Counted from the first letter of the stretch, positions 52,100-61,142 are shown. The stretch: DNA of 64,000 nucleotides from Micromonospora gifhornensis (GCF_016863515.1 NZ_BOPA01000024.1:35261-99260); one strand, 5' to 3'. The notes: generated by a model from the letters alone, not told the origin. Translations and numbers: made by a program.

Positions 52100-52888
52100 T
52101 CAGCGGTTACCGGCGGGAATGCCGCAGTTGGGGGCGGCCCAGTAGGTGTTGTTCGTGACCCCGTCGCGGTTGTTCTCCCGCCGCGAGTCGACGTGGACAT
52201 GGGTGTTGTGACCCGACACGCCGGGCCCGATGATGCCGCTGAACCCGTGGTTGCGGGCGGCGCGGGCGACGTCGCACAGCGACCGGTCCCGTGAGATCAG
52301 GTCGGCGGCGTTGCCGTAGAGGTGCTGGCTGTTCGACGCGCCGCCCACCTGGCTGTTGCAGGTACGGCTGCGGAAGCCGCTGGTGACGATCAGCGGCTTG
52401 TCGCCGAGGCTCTTTCGCAGCGCCTCCAGCTTCCACATCGTGCGCAACGCGTTCTGCCGGGTCTGCGCCGTCGTCAGTGGGCCACCCGTCCAGCCGCCCC
52501 GGCCGCAGCCGTCGTCCATCTCGGCCCAGTTGAAGTGCCGGGGCGTGCAGTTGTTGTCCTGGATCTGGTACAGCTTCGCGAAGGTCTGCGGGCCGGCGAT
52601 CCCGTCGGCGGTGAGGCCGTACGCGGACTGGAAGCGGCGTACCGCGGCGGCGGTCTTCGGGCCGTACCGGCCGTCGAGCTCCACGATGTCGCGGTTGCCC
52701 GCCCAGCCGGCCACCCGCAGTTGCAGCTCACGCACGTCGCTGCCGGAACGCCCCTGGGAGAGGGTGCGGTCCCAGGTGTAACAGGCGTCGGCATGGGCCG
52801 CTGGCGCGGCGACCACGGAGGCGATCGCGGCGCCCGGCACGGCCAGGGCGAGGGCGACCAGAACCCGTTTCAAGCTGTGTACGCGCAC
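52100..52888 (-). CDS. Secreted peptidoglycan-binding M15 peptidase
   Basis: 262 aa from GTG 52888 (GGGAGGA 6 bases upstream; earlier in-frame starts lie in the leader). Signal peptide with VLVALALAVPGAAIASVVAA, ending AHA. A peptidoglycan-binding repeat (SDVRELQLRVAGW ... LDGRYGPKTAAAVRRFQ ... ADGIAGPQTF) covers about 45-110. The M15-type zinc site is SQHLYGNAADL and NTHVHVD. Cuts D-Ala or cross-bridge bonds in the wall. A leader hairpin sits just before the start. Confidence 0.88.
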   Translation of the reverse strand: MRVHSLKRVLVALALAVPGAAIASVVAAPAAHADACYTWDRTLSQGRSGSDVRELQLRVAGWAGNRDIVELDGRYGPKTAAAVRRFQSAYGLTADGIAGPQTFAKLYQIQDNNCTPRHFNWAEMDDGCGRGGWTGGPLTTAQTRQNALRTMWKLEALRKSLGDKPLIVTSGFRSRTCNSQVGGASNSQHLYGNAADLISRDRSLCDVARAARNHGFSGIIGPGVSGHNTHVHVDSRRENNRDGVTNNTYWAAPNCGIPAGNR

Positions 52889-53189
52889 AGAAGTCCTCCC
52901 GATAAGAGCGATTGGGGTGGCGTGCGGGCCTTTGGTCAGGGTGGTCCCGCAGATCCACCCTGACACCCGACGGGAGGGTTCGCGGCTATTAACAAGAATT
53001 GTCCTCATGATTCGCTGTACCTCGGGACTTGCTGAGAATTGGTCGCTTTTTCGCAACCGGACATCGACCCCGGTACGGCCCGATGCGGCTCTTCCGGTGC
53101 GGAACATCGCAGCTGGTCACCGGGTTTGTGCGGTTCCCTGACCGCAGTGATCCCGGTAACGTCAGCGCGGGTTACGACGGGGAGGCGGC
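52889..53189. promoter_or_regulatory. Divergent leader with a 10-bp hairpin upstream of the M15 peptidase
   Basis: GTCAGGGTGG (52935-52944) and CCACCCTGAC (52955-52964) form a perfect stem 46 bases before the peptidase GTG, in the presumed 5' leader. No T-run follows, and I could not match it to a known riboswitch consensus (ydaO-type motifs looked for, not found). The rest, AT-richer around 52985-53030, is promoter-like; no gene is evident. Confidence 0.5.
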
Positions 53190-53819
53190 GTGGCGCGCGG
53201 TGGCATCTTCTGTGTCGAGGGTCAGTGGCACCGGGATCTCAACGAACGTGGCTCGGTGCTGCCCACCCTCGAACTGCTCGAACGACTCGGCAAGATCCGC
53301 TTCATCCACAAGGACGCCGCCACCCGCGACGAGTTGTTCTACTTCGTCGATCGCTGGTTGCTCAAGCAGTACGCCGACCACCGGTTGGGCTTCTTCGCCA
53401 TGCATGGCGAGCCGAACCGGCTCTGCCTGACCGACTGGCACTCCGTCGAGCTCACCGAGGTGGCCGAGCGGATGGCCGGGCGCTGCGAGGGGCGGCGGCT
53501 CTACTTCGGCAGCTGCTCGGTGCTGCGCGCCCCCGAGTCGGCGCTGCGCGAGTTCCTCGCCGTCACCGGCGCGGCGTTGATCTGCGGCTTCACCCGCGAG
53601 GTGGACTGGGTCGAGTCCGCCGCGTTCGAGACCGTCCTGCTCGACGTGCTCGCCAACGGCCAGCGACACAATGCCGCCGAGCTGCGGATGGGCTCGGCGC
53701 ACTGGGCGCCGCTGGCGTCGTACCTCGGCTTCCGGATCATCTACGCCAACGGCCGGGCCTGGCGGCCGTCGGTGCGGCCGAGGGTGCCCAGCCAGTCGTC
53801 GGCCGGCCGGGCCGGCTGA
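53190..53819 (+). CDS. DUF6642-like protein
   Basis: 209 aa from GTG 53190 with GGGGAGG upstream. ARGGIFCVEGQWHRDLNER, then FFAMHGEPNRLCLTDWH and LYFGSCSVLRAP and LICGFTREVDWVES resemble a family annotated DUF6642 in actinobacteria and cyanobacteria, possibly caspase-like peptidase fold (conserved H...C in a His-Gly and Cys-Ser context: AMHGEP, FGSCSV). Catalytic role is inferred from those two residues only. Confidence 0.6.
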   Translation: MARGGIFCVEGQWHRDLNERGSVLPTLELLERLGKIRFIHKDAATRDELFYFVDRWLLKQYADHRLGFFAMHGEPNRLCLTDWHSVELTEVAERMAGRCEGRRLYFGSCSVLRAPESALREFLAVTGAALICGFTREVDWVESAAFETVLLDVLANGQRHNAAELRMGSAHWAPLASYLGFRIIYANGRAWRPSVRPRVPSQSSAGRAG

Positions 53820-53886
53820 TCACCACGCGACCGCGCTGCGTACGCCGTACCGCCGGTCCGCCGGCCCAGGCTGGTAGAAACGAGCG

Positions 53887-54351
53887 ATGGCACGCATGAT
53901 CGCACGCAACACCCGGGTCGACCGGGACGGCCTCGTCGAGTTTCTCCGCCCCCGGCACCGGGTGCTGCTGATGACCACCCGCGCCGACGGCCGACCACAG
54001 TCCTCGCCGGTCGCCGCCGGGGTGGACGACGCCGGACGCCTGGTCATCTCCACCTATCCGGAACGCGCCAAGGTGGCAAACATCCGTCGTGACCCGCGGG
54101 TGTCGGCGTGCGTGCTGTCCGACGACTGGAACGGCCCCTGGGTGCAGGTCGACGGCACCGCCGAGGTGCTCGACCTGCCGGATGCCCTCGAACCGCTCGT
54201 GGAGTACTTCCGCAGCATCTCCGGTGAGCATCCCGACTGGGACGAGTACCGGCAGGCCATGATCCGGCAGGGCAAGTCGCTGATCCGGGTCACCATCACC
54301 TCGTGGGGGCCGGTGGCCACCGGCGGGTTCCCGGCACGGCTGGCCGACTGA
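53887..54351 (+). CDS. PPOX-class F420/flavin split-barrel oxidoreductase
   Basis: 154 aa. HRVLLMTTRADGRPQSSPVA is the split-barrel strand pair that contacts F420 or FMN, followed by LVISTYPERAKVANIRRDPR and VQVDGTAEVLDLP, the standard order for PPOX-class F420-dependent reductases. ATG 53887 chosen; ATG 53896 is an alternative. Cytosolic, substrate unknown. Ends before a 16-bp stem terminator. Confidence 0.85.
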   Translation: MARMIARNTRVDRDGLVEFLRPRHRVLLMTTRADGRPQSSPVAAGVDDAGRLVISTYPERAKVANIRRDPRVSACVLSDDWNGPWVQVDGTAEVLDLPDALEPLVEYFRSISGEHPDWDEYRQAMIRQGKSLIRVTITSWGPVATGGFPARLAD

Positions 54352-54405
54352 GGACGGCGTCCTCGCGGCGGGTGTCTCGCGGCCGGTGCCTTGCGGCAGA
54401 CGCGA

Positions 54406-54439
54406 AGCGGGGGTGCGGCCGACCGGCCGCACCCCCGCT
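54406..54439. terminator. 16-bp perfect stem-loop between convergent PPOX and M28 genes
   Basis: AGCGGGGGTGCGGCCG (54406-54421) pairs fully with CGGCCGCACCCCCGCT (54424-54439) around a two-base centre. It lies 54 bases after the PPOX stop and 10 bases beyond the M28 stop at 54450, so it can end both transcripts. Confidence 0.75.
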
Positions 54440-54449
54440 CACGAACAGA

Positions 54450-55901
54450 TCAGGCCCGCGCGGTCGCGTACGCGGCGGTGCCGATCAGCTCCATCGACAC
54501 CTGGAGACGCTCCAGGCTGATGTTGTTGGCGATGGTGTCCTCCGGGGTGTGGTACGGAGGCTCCAGCAGCGCCGGGGACTCCTCGCCACGCCAGGAGAAG
54601 TTGGCGCTGGCGATGCCGACCTCCTGGAAGGACTGGTGGTCGCTGGAGCCGCGCTGGGTCACCGGGGAGATCTGCGGCTCGTAGCCGAGGCGGCGGGCCG
54701 ATGCGGCGACCTCGGCGGTGGCCCGGTTGTCCTGGCCGTCGAAGGAGAGCAGCCAGTACCTCGTGGCCGGGTCCCAGCTGGTCGCGACCATGTCGTTCTG
54801 GTAGACGGCGAGGATCCGGTCCCGCTCGGCCTGCGGCAGCTGGCGGACGTAGTAGCGCGAGCCGATCAGGCCCTGCTCCTCCGAGCCCCACAGGCCGAAC
54901 CGGATGGTGGCGTTGGTCGGGATCGCCTTCAGCACCCGGCCCAGCTCCATGCAGAGCGCGGTGCCGGAACCGTCGTCGTTGGCGCCCGGGGCGCCGATGA
55001 CGGTGTCGTAGTGCGCGCTGATCATGACGATCGGGCCGTTCGCACCCGACTTCCCGCGCCGCTCGGCCAGCACGTTGTTGGAGGTCAGGTTGCGGTGCGC
55101 GGTGGTGGCGACGGTGAGGGTGAGCGGACCGGTGGCCAGCAGCTCACGCAGCCGGTTCTTCTGGGACTGCGCGACGCCGAGCACCGGGATCGGCACCGGG
55201 TTGTTGGCCGAGCCGGGCAGGGTGGGCGAGAAGGTCCCGGCCAGCCGCGGCGCCGCGGCGTCGGCGGCGAGGAGGATCACGCCTGCGGCACCGGCCGCGA
55301 CGGCGGTGGCGACGACCTGCTCGCGCCGGTTGGCGACGTAGTCCACCAGCACGATCTTGCCGCGCACGTCGGCCGGGTAGTCGCTGGCCGCGCCGGCGCG
55401 GACGTCGACCACGTCACCGGTGACCTTGGTGTCCAACGCCGCGTGGGCGCTGGCCCCGGTCTGCCAGTTCAGGTCCTTCGGCAGCTTGCGGCCACGGGCC
55501 GGCGTGCTGATCTGGCCGGTGAACTTGTCGGCGACCGTGAACGGCTGAAGGGTGGTGTCGTAGCCCAGCTTGTCGAAGTGGCGGGCGATGTAGTCGGCGG
55601 CACGCCGCTCGGACTCGGTGCCACCGATGCGCGGCCCGATGTTCTCCGACAGCTTGACCAGGTGCTCCAGGGCCCGGCGCGAGGAGATCTGCGCGATGAC
55701 CTTCCGGTCGTCCGGCGTGAGCTTCGGCGGCTTGTGCGAACCCGGCCGCTTGTCGTTGGCGGCCCACGCCGGCACGGGCAGCGCCACGGTAGCGGCACCA
55801 CCGAGGGCGACGGTCAGCACCCGGCGACGATTGAGGAACCCGGACCCGATGGAGTTGGACGATTCGTGCGAGGGTGTCACGGTGTCGTCGAATGAAGACA
55901 A
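54450..55901 (-). CDS. Secreted M28 aminopeptidase, Tat-type signal
   Basis: 483 aa from TTG 55901 with AGGAGG 8 bases upstream. A twin-arginine-like signal NRRRVLTVALGGAATVALPV at about 24-48. A PA-type insert is followed by the dizinc core: ISAHYDTVIGAPGANDDGSG (His, Asp), WGSEEQGLIGS (Glu pair), NDMVAT (Asp), GSSDHQSF (His). Distinct from the gene at 45088, lacking its His-rich tail. Exported folded via Tat if the signal is functional. Confidence 0.88.
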   Translation of the reverse strand: MSSFDDTVTPSHESSNSIGSGFLNRRRVLTVALGGAATVALPVPAWAANDKRPGSHKPPKLTPDDRKVIAQISSRRALEHLVKLSENIGPRIGGTESERRAADYIARHFDKLGYDTTLQPFTVADKFTGQISTPARGRKLPKDLNWQTGASAHAALDTKVTGDVVDVRAGAASDYPADVRGKIVLVDYVANRREQVVATAVAAGAAGVILLAADAAAPRLAGTFSPTLPGSANNPVPIPVLGVAQSQKNRLRELLATGPLTLTVATTAHRNLTSNNVLAERRGKSGANGPIVMISAHYDTVIGAPGANDDGSGTALCMELGRVLKAIPTNATIRFGLWGSEEQGLIGSRYYVRQLPQAERDRILAVYQNDMVATSWDPATRYWLLSFDGQDNRATAEVAASARRLGYEPQISPVTQRGSSDHQSFQEVGIASANFSWRGEESPALLEPPYHTPEDTIANNISLERLQVSMELIGTAAYATARA

Positions 55902-56007
55902 GACTGCGCCTCCTGAATTGAGGTCGGAACCGGGCGCAGGGGGTTTGCGACCCGGACCAAGGAGGCTTGAATCTAACTCGCGAGCTGCCGTTACTCAAGA
56001 TCAGGGG

Positions 56008-56649
56008 TCAGTAGGCAACGGTGAAACGAGAATTCGGGAATTGCGAATTTTCGATTTCGTCAATGACGGCGACAGCGAGATCCTCATAGCTGAGTGCGCA
56101 TCGTCCGGAAGTGTCGGTAACCGGGTGGTCGGTTCCGATGCGATATCGCCCGGTACGTTCACCCGGATGGAACTCCAGCGGCGGTGGCGAGACGTAAGTC
56201 CAGCTCACGCCGTCGGCATCTGAGCGGTAGACATCCAGCGCCTCCGCCTGGCCGAGCGCCGAGTCACGGTACTGGGCGGGGAAATCGGGCTCGTCCAGCA
56301 GCCGGCGTCCCGACGGGGACAGCAGGGTCGCCCCGCCACCAACATGGATGATCCGGGGTGCGGCCGGCATCTGCCGCAGCCCGGCGATCAGAGCGCGGGC
56401 GGCGTCCGGCCAGAGCGTACGGTCGCCGCCGCCGATCGCCACCACGAGCGCGTCCGCTGCCGGTGCCAACTCCCGTACGCTGCGTTCGCTCGTGGCGTCG
56501 CCGGTGACCACCCGCACCCCGGCCGGCAGGTAGGTGGTGGCCTCCGGCCGCCGTACCGCGGCCACCACCCGGTGACCCCGGTTGAACGCCTCGGTGACGA
56601 TCCGCGAACCCGCGGTGCCACCCGCCCCGAACACGACGATGTCGCTCAC
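56008..56649 (-). CDS. NmrA/NAD(P)H-binding SDR-like protein
   Basis: 213 aa from GTG 56649. Rossmann start IVVFGAGGTAGSRIVTEAFN (GxGGTxG), then VVAAVRRPEATTYLPAGVRV, ADALVVAIGGG, and IIHVGGGATL. It matches the atypical SDR 'NAD(P)H-binding' family (NmrA/YwnB-like) that senses or reduces using NADPH. Catalytic Tyr-Lys of classical SDRs is not evident. Standing alone. Confidence 0.83.
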   Translation of the reverse strand: MSDIVVFGAGGTAGSRIVTEAFNRGHRVVAAVRRPEATTYLPAGVRVVTGDATSERSVRELAPAADALVVAIGGGDRTLWPDAARALIAGLRQMPAAPRIIHVGGGATLLSPSGRRLLDEPDFPAQYRDSALGQAEALDVYRSDADGVSWTYVSPPPLEFHPGERTGRYRIGTDHPVTDTSGRCALSYEDLAVAVIDEIENSQFPNSRFTVAY

Positions 56650-56749
56650 GATCCCAGGCTAGGGAGCGGGCCGGGTCACCGTCGGCGGAACGCCCGATCC
56701 GGTGCCGCACCGGCCGCTGCCCGGCGGCAGATGCGGCACCGACCGTTGC

Positions 56750-57982
56750 TCAGCCCACCAGCGCCGAGTAGACCAGTTGCCGCAGCTGGGGACGGATCGG
56801 CCAGGTGCTCGACGGCATCAGCTGGGTGAAGAACATGGCGGTGATCTGCTCCACCGGGTCGACCCAGAACGCCGTGCTGGCCACGCCGCCCCAGTAGTAC
56901 TCACCGACGCTGCTCGGCACCCGGCTGGGGATCGGGTCCTCCACCACCGCGAAGCCGAGACCGAAGCCGATCCCGTCCAGGGTCGTCTCGGCGAACCCGC
57001 CGGTGGACAGGGCGCCCAGATCGCGCCCGCCGGGCAGGTGGTTGCGGGTCATGAAGCGCACCGTGCGGGGCGCGAGCAGCCGGGCGCCGTCCAGCTCGCC
57101 GCCGCGCAGCAGCAACTGGGTGAAGCGGTGGTAGTCGGCGGCCGACGAGATCAGGCCACCACCGCCGGAGAGCAGCGTGGGCTTCTCGTACGCCAGCGCG
57201 CCGAGCGCGTCGTGGCGTACCGCCCGGCCGGTCTTCGGATCCGCGGCGTACAGCGCGGCGAGGCGGGCGGCGTCGGCGCCGTCGACGTACCACCGAGTGT
57301 CCTCCATGCCCAGCGGGCGCAGGATGCGCTCGGTGAGGAAGGAGTCGAGACTCTGCCCGGAGACCACCTCGATCAGTCGGCCCAGCACGTCGGTGGCGAC
57401 CGAGTAACCCCAGGCGGTGCCGGGCTGGAACAGCAACGGCAGCTCGCCGAAGACCCGGCAGGCCTGCGCCAGGTCGACGTCCGACGGCGGGTACAGGTCG
57501 TAGCCGGCGGCGCGGTACAGGCCGTCGACCACCGAGGTCTGCATGAAGCCGTACGTCAGGCCGGCGGTGTGGGTGAGCAGGTGCCAGACCCGGATCGGCT
57601 CGACCGCCGGGACGGTGTACGGCTTGAGCGTCGACCCCTTCGAGTAGACCCGCATGTCGGCGAACTCGGGCAGCCACCGCCCGATCTCGTCGGTCAGCTC
57701 GAACCGACCCTCTTCCCAGAGGATCATCGCGGCCACCGAGGTGATCGGTTTGGTCATCGAGTAGATCCGCCACAGGGTGTCGGCCTGCACCGCCGCACCC
57801 GATTCCCGATCGCGTAGCCCGTACGTCGAGCAGTGCGCGACCTCGCCGCGGCGGGTGACCACCACCTGCCAGCCGGCCAACCGGCCGTCGTCGACGTACC
57901 TGCCGAAGTGTTCGTCGATCCGGGCCAACCGTGCCGGGTCGAAGCCGACCTGTGCCGGGTCGATGCTGCGCGCGATACTCAC
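56750..57982 (-). CDS. Serine hydrolase of the beta-lactamase/esterase superfamily
   Basis: 410 aa from GTG 57982. SxxK motif in WRIYSMTKPITSVAAM, YxN-like Tyr in TAWGYSVATDVLGRLIEVVSG, and a third motif near FVVEDP. Similar to EstB/penicillin-binding-like esterases (cytoplasmic; no signal peptide), which hydrolyse esters or D-amino-acid amides. Substrate cannot be inferred. Confidence 0.87.
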   Translation of the reverse strand: MSIARSIDPAQVGFDPARLARIDEHFGRYVDDGRLAGWQVVVTRRGEVAHCSTYGLRDRESGAAVQADTLWRIYSMTKPITSVAAMILWEEGRFELTDEIGRWLPEFADMRVYSKGSTLKPYTVPAVEPIRVWHLLTHTAGLTYGFMQTSVVDGLYRAAGYDLYPPSDVDLAQACRVFGELPLLFQPGTAWGYSVATDVLGRLIEVVSGQSLDSFLTERILRPLGMEDTRWYVDGADAARLAALYAADPKTGRAVRHDALGALAYEKPTLLSGGGGLISSAADYHRFTQLLLRGGELDGARLLAPRTVRFMTRNHLPGGRDLGALSTGGFAETTLDGIGFGLGFAVVEDPIPSRVPSSVGEYYWGGVASTAFWVDPVEQITAMFFTQLMPSSTWPIRPQLRQLVYSALVG

Positions 57983-58052
57983 CCGGTCGAACCTACCGAC
58001 CGGCCCTGGCGTCGGGAAGGTGCCTGTCGGTGGGTTTGGTTAGCCTGCGGAA

Positions 58053-58649
58053 ATGCCGGAGCCGATCGAGGGTGTCACCTTCCACGACGAGGACTGGTAC
58101 GCCGAGGACCTGGGCGACCGCCACTACGTCGACTGCGACTTCCACCGGGTCGACCTGACCGAGGCGACCAGTCGGGGTGCGTCCTTCTCCGGCTGCACCT
58201 TCGGCGACGTGCGGTTCAACGTGTCCCGGCACACCGACTCGGCCTTCACCCGCTGCACGTTCGTCCGGTGCAACCTCTTCGAGGCCGAGTTCACCGGCTG
58301 CAAGTTCATCGGCAGCACCTTCGACCGCTGCGACATGCGTCCCCTGACCGTGACCGGCGGAGACTGGTCCTTCGTCACGCTCGCCGGGGCCGACCTGCGC
58401 GGCACCCGCTTCACAGGCGTCCGGATGCGCGAGACGGATCTGTCCGGTGCCGACCTGACCGGAGCGACGGTCAGTGGCAGTGACCTGTCCGGCGCGCAGT
58501 GGCGTGGCACCCGGTTGACCCGGGCGGATCTTCGCGGCAGCGACCTGACCGGGCTCGATCCGACGGCCGTGCAGCGCGTTGGCACCATCGTGGACGTCGG
58601 GCAGGCCATGGCTCTGGCGCAGGAGCTCGGGTTCGACGTGCGGGCCTGA
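58053..58649 (+). CDS. Pentapeptide-repeat protein
   Basis: 198 aa. From about residue 25 onward continuous A(D/N)LxG-type pentapeptides (VDLTEATSRGASFSGCTFGD, ADLRGTRFTGVRMRETDLSG, SDLSGAQWRGTRLTRADLRG) predict a right-handed quadrilateral beta helix. Some members mimic DNA and protect gyrase from quinolones (Qnr-like); whether this one does is not shown by sequence. ATG 58053. Confidence 0.9.
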   Translation: MPEPIEGVTFHDEDWYAEDLGDRHYVDCDFHRVDLTEATSRGASFSGCTFGDVRFNVSRHTDSAFTRCTFVRCNLFEAEFTGCKFIGSTFDRCDMRPLTVTGGDWSFVTLAGADLRGTRFTGVRMRETDLSGADLTGATVSGSDLSGAQWRGTRLTRADLRGSDLTGLDPTAVQRVGTIVDVGQAMALAQELGFDVRA

Positions 58650-58767
58650 CGTATCGGGCGCTTCCTATCGACTGGCGTGAAAGGTGTCCGTAATGTCTAC
58701 GTGAGTCGGCCCCGCATCCGGGTCGCGGATGCCGGTGGGATTCCGGTCCGGCAGAAGTGGAGAGTCG

Positions 58768-59634
58768 GTGGCCGAGGAACCCAGGCCGGACGGTGCCACC
58801 CGGGTCGCTCGCCGGATGGCGCGGGCCCGCCGACGCCGCCGGTACGCGGTGGAGGTCCTTGCCGCCTTCGCCGGGCTGCTGGCCCTTGTCGCGTTCGTCG
58901 ACAGGTGGTCGGAGCCCGCCGTGGAGGATCCGGCGGAGCCCGACGGCCTGCCGGCGGTGGTCGGTCGACCGACCCTGCCCAGCCCGGTGCCCACCGCCAT
59001 GGCGGTGCCCGGCCTGCAACCCCGCGAACGGTCACCGAGCCCGAGTCCGAGTTCGAGTCCGAGCGACAGCCCGACCCCGGTGGCCGCGCCGATGACCCTG
59101 GCGGTGAGCCGGGCGGACATCCCCGACACGGTGGACCTGACCCGGTCCGGCCGGCGCGACTGGCTGCACTGGGGGCGGGGCGGTGCCGACGTCGCGGTAC
59201 GCAAGCGCGACGGTTCCGGCGAGCTACGCGACCTGGGTGGCAAGGGTGAACGCAGCGGCTGGGACGGCAATCAGGAACTGTTCCGGTGGCACGACGGCGC
59301 GCCGGTGAGGTCCGCCGACCCCACACCCGACGGGGTCTACGTCTGCGGCCGGGGCAACGGCTTCCAGTTGGCCGTCGTCGCCGACGGTCAGCCGCGTACC
59401 GTCACCGCCTATCTCGGTGTGTGGATGGCCCGGGGTCGGCTGGACGTGCGGATGTCCGGTGGCGGGCCGGGTCGGACGGTGCGGCTGGAGGAACGACACA
59501 CCAGCATCTCCACCCAGGTCACGGTCCGCTACCAGGCGCCGAAGGGGACCCGGCTGGTGTTCACCTGGACGGTGGAGGAGACGTTCACCCCACACTGCGG
59601 CAACGTCGGGCTCCAGGCGATGGCGCTGCGGTGA
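58768..59634 (+). CDS. Membrane-anchored hypothetical protein with beta-rich extracytoplasmic domain
   Basis: 288 aa from GTG 58768 with a GGAG site. One N-terminal membrane helix (VEVLAAFAGLLALVAFV) after a basic cytoplasmic start, a low-complexity Pro/Ser linker (repeated PSPSPSSSPSDSP from CCGAGT repeats near 59036-59067), and a beta-rich domain of about 150 residues with DLGGKGERSGWDG and TYLGVWMARGRLDV-like strands. I recognise no family. Monocistronic. Confidence 0.65.
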   Translation: MAEEPRPDGATRVARRMARARRRRRYAVEVLAAFAGLLALVAFVDRWSEPAVEDPAEPDGLPAVVGRPTLPSPVPTAMAVPGLQPRERSPSPSPSSSPSDSPTPVAAPMTLAVSRADIPDTVDLTRSGRRDWLHWGRGGADVAVRKRDGSGELRDLGGKGERSGWDGNQELFRWHDGAPVRSADPTPDGVYVCGRGNGFQLAVVADGQPRTVTAYLGVWMARGRLDVRMSGGGPGRTVRLEERHTSISTQVTVRYQAPKGTRLVFTWTVEETFTPHCGNVGLQAMALR

Positions 59635-59708
59635 TCGCCGGTCCGCCGGTCGACGTGTCGAATCCCCAGTAGCGTGTGCGGGATGACGACAATCATCCAG
59701 GGGGACCG

Positions 59709-60146
59709 ATGAGCACGAGTGAGCAGGTGCTGGACAGCCCGTCGGGCTGGGTTGCCGAGCACATCAACCGGTACGTCGCCACCGACGGCGAGGAGGGGCA
59801 CGAGTGGCAGCCGGGCGTCTTCACGCTGCTGCTGACCACGCGGGGCCGACGCAGCGGGAAGCTGCGCCGTACCGCGTTGATCTACGGGCGCGACGGTGAG
59901 GCGTACGTGATCGTCGCCTCGCAGGGCGGCGACCCTCGGCATCCGGCGTGGTATCTCAACCTGGAGGCCGACCCGACCGCCCAGGTGCAGGTGGGCGCGG
60001 ACCGGTTCACCGCGCGGGCTCGGACCGCCACGCCGCAGGAGAAGGCCCGGCTCTGGCCGATGATGACCGACATCTGGCCCGCGTACGACGAGTACCAGGC
60101 GAAGACGGAGCGGGACATTCCGGTGGTGGTGCTGGAGCGTGTCTGA
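59709..60146 (+). CDS. Deazaflavin (F420)-dependent nitroreductase-family protein
   Basis: 145 aa from ATG 59709. The Ddn family core TTRGRRSGKLRRTALIYGRD and VIVASQGGDPRHPAWYLNLE, VQVGADRFTARARTATPQEK fits nitroreductases/oxidoreductases that bind F420. Longer and better conserved than the one at 9324. Cytosolic; natural substrate unknown. Confidence 0.9.
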   Translation: MSTSEQVLDSPSGWVAEHINRYVATDGEEGHEWQPGVFTLLLTTRGRRSGKLRRTALIYGRDGEAYVIVASQGGDPRHPAWYLNLEADPTAQVQVGADRFTARARTATPQEKARLWPMMTDIWPAYDEYQAKTERDIPVVVLERV

Positions 60147-60245
60147 GTTGATCGGCTACCGGGACAGTTTGTCCGTCGCGCAACGGTGAACGGCTCGTAC
60201 CGTGCTGCTGTCCGGGTTACACCGTCCTGAGTGGAGGTTTGGCCG

Positions 60246-60560
60246 ATGCCAAGCAGCAGTACCCTCCGTCCGACCGCGCCTACCGGCGAGCCGGCCGGAG
60301 CGGCCATGCGGGAGATCCCGCTGCCGCCGTACGTGACCGCCGAGGATGCACAGTTCGCCGTACGGGCCGTGGTGGTGCATGCCCCCAGGAGGTGGTCCGG
60401 GGGGACGGTCTGCCGCAACGATGCCAGCCCGCACCCGTGCCGCCTGCACCGGTGGGGCACCCGGGTGCTGGCGCTGCGCGGCCTGCACGACGCCGACATC
60501 GCCGCGCTGATCGAGCGTGGCGACCCCGCTGCGCCGCTGCCGCCCTCGACACCGGCCTGA
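60246..60560 (+). CDS. Small CRND/PCRLHRWG-motif protein (copy 3)
   Basis: 104 aa from ATG 60246. After a 20-residue basic/Thr-rich start: REIPLPPYVTAEDAQFAVR, HAPRRWSGG, CRNDASPHPCRLHRWG, LHDADIAALIERG. Pairs with copies at 26478 and 51470. The Cys-x8-Cys-x2-His segment is invariant. Unknown function; it stands by itself here. Confidence 0.82.
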   Translation: MPSSSTLRPTAPTGEPAGAAMREIPLPPYVTAEDAQFAVRAVVVHAPRRWSGGTVCRNDASPHPCRLHRWGTRVLALRGLHDADIAALIERGDPAAPLPPSTPA

Positions 60561-60860
60561 ACTCGACTCCGGCCTGAAGCGAACCCGTTGTGGTACCCGT
60601 TCACGGCGGGTTCAAACTCGGCGATTCTATCGGCGACTGCCTATTTGACGGATGTCCCTTGGAGGGGCAACGTGGGCAGTGGAAGGGGCCCTGAGCTGCC
60701 CCGATGCGACGGTGGCTGGTCGCTGTCCGGCGACCGTTCGGCAGTGGTCAGCGCCGGCCGCCGACGTAACTCCGGGGCGGGTGGTGGTGTGATCCGCCCG
60801 CGAGGCGACGCAGCCCGCGTTCGCGCCGGAGCCGAGTGAAAGCCAACGAGGAGTCCCACC
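60561..60860. other. Promoter region before the HesB-like gene
   Basis: 300 bases without a convincing gene. An imperfect ACCCG...CGGGT stem occurs at about 60596-60612, possibly ending the CRND copy 3 transcript. The stretch from 60640 on (TTGACGG, then GC-rich) is promoter-like; TTGACGG at about 60647 could be a -35, with no confident -10. Confidence 0.4.
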
Positions 60861-61142
60861 ATGCTCACGATGACCGACAACGCAGTCCTGGTGATCCGTG
60901 ACCTCGCCGCCCAGCAGGACGTGAGTGAGGGCGGTGGGGTGCGCATCGCCGCCGACACCCAGGCCGGATCGCTCACCGTCGAGCTGGTCGCCGAGCCCGT
61001 CGAGGGCGACCAGGTGGTCGACACGCAGGGCGCCCGGATCTTCCTCGACTCCGACGCCGCCGACCTGCTCGGCGACGCCTCCGTCGACGCCTCGGTCGAC
61101 GACGAGGGCATCGTGCAGTTCGGGTTCACCGAGAAGCAGTAG
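60861..61142 (+). CDS. HesB/IscA-like Fe-S-biogenesis-fold protein lacking the cysteines
   Basis: 93 aa from ATG 60861 with GAGGAG. The fold pattern LTMTDNAVLVIRDLAAQQ, GVRIAADTQAGSLTVELV, DTQGARIFLDSDAADLLGDA, GIVQFGFTEKQ follows HesB/IscA, but none of the three Cys ligands is present. It therefore cannot assemble a cluster in the usual way and may be a structural or regulatory descendant, a common actinomycete type. Convergent end 9 bases from the next gene. Confidence 0.78.
   Translation: MLTMTDNAVLVIRDLAAQQDVSEGGGVRIAADTQAGSLTVELVAEPVEGDQVVDTQGARIFLDSDAADLLGDASVDASVDDEGIVQFGFTEKQ

Noticed and set aside
60596..60615. GGGTTCAAAC as a possible tRNA T-arm
   Set aside because: The flanking bases do not pair as a T-stem and no acceptor or anticodon stems could be found within 90 bases.
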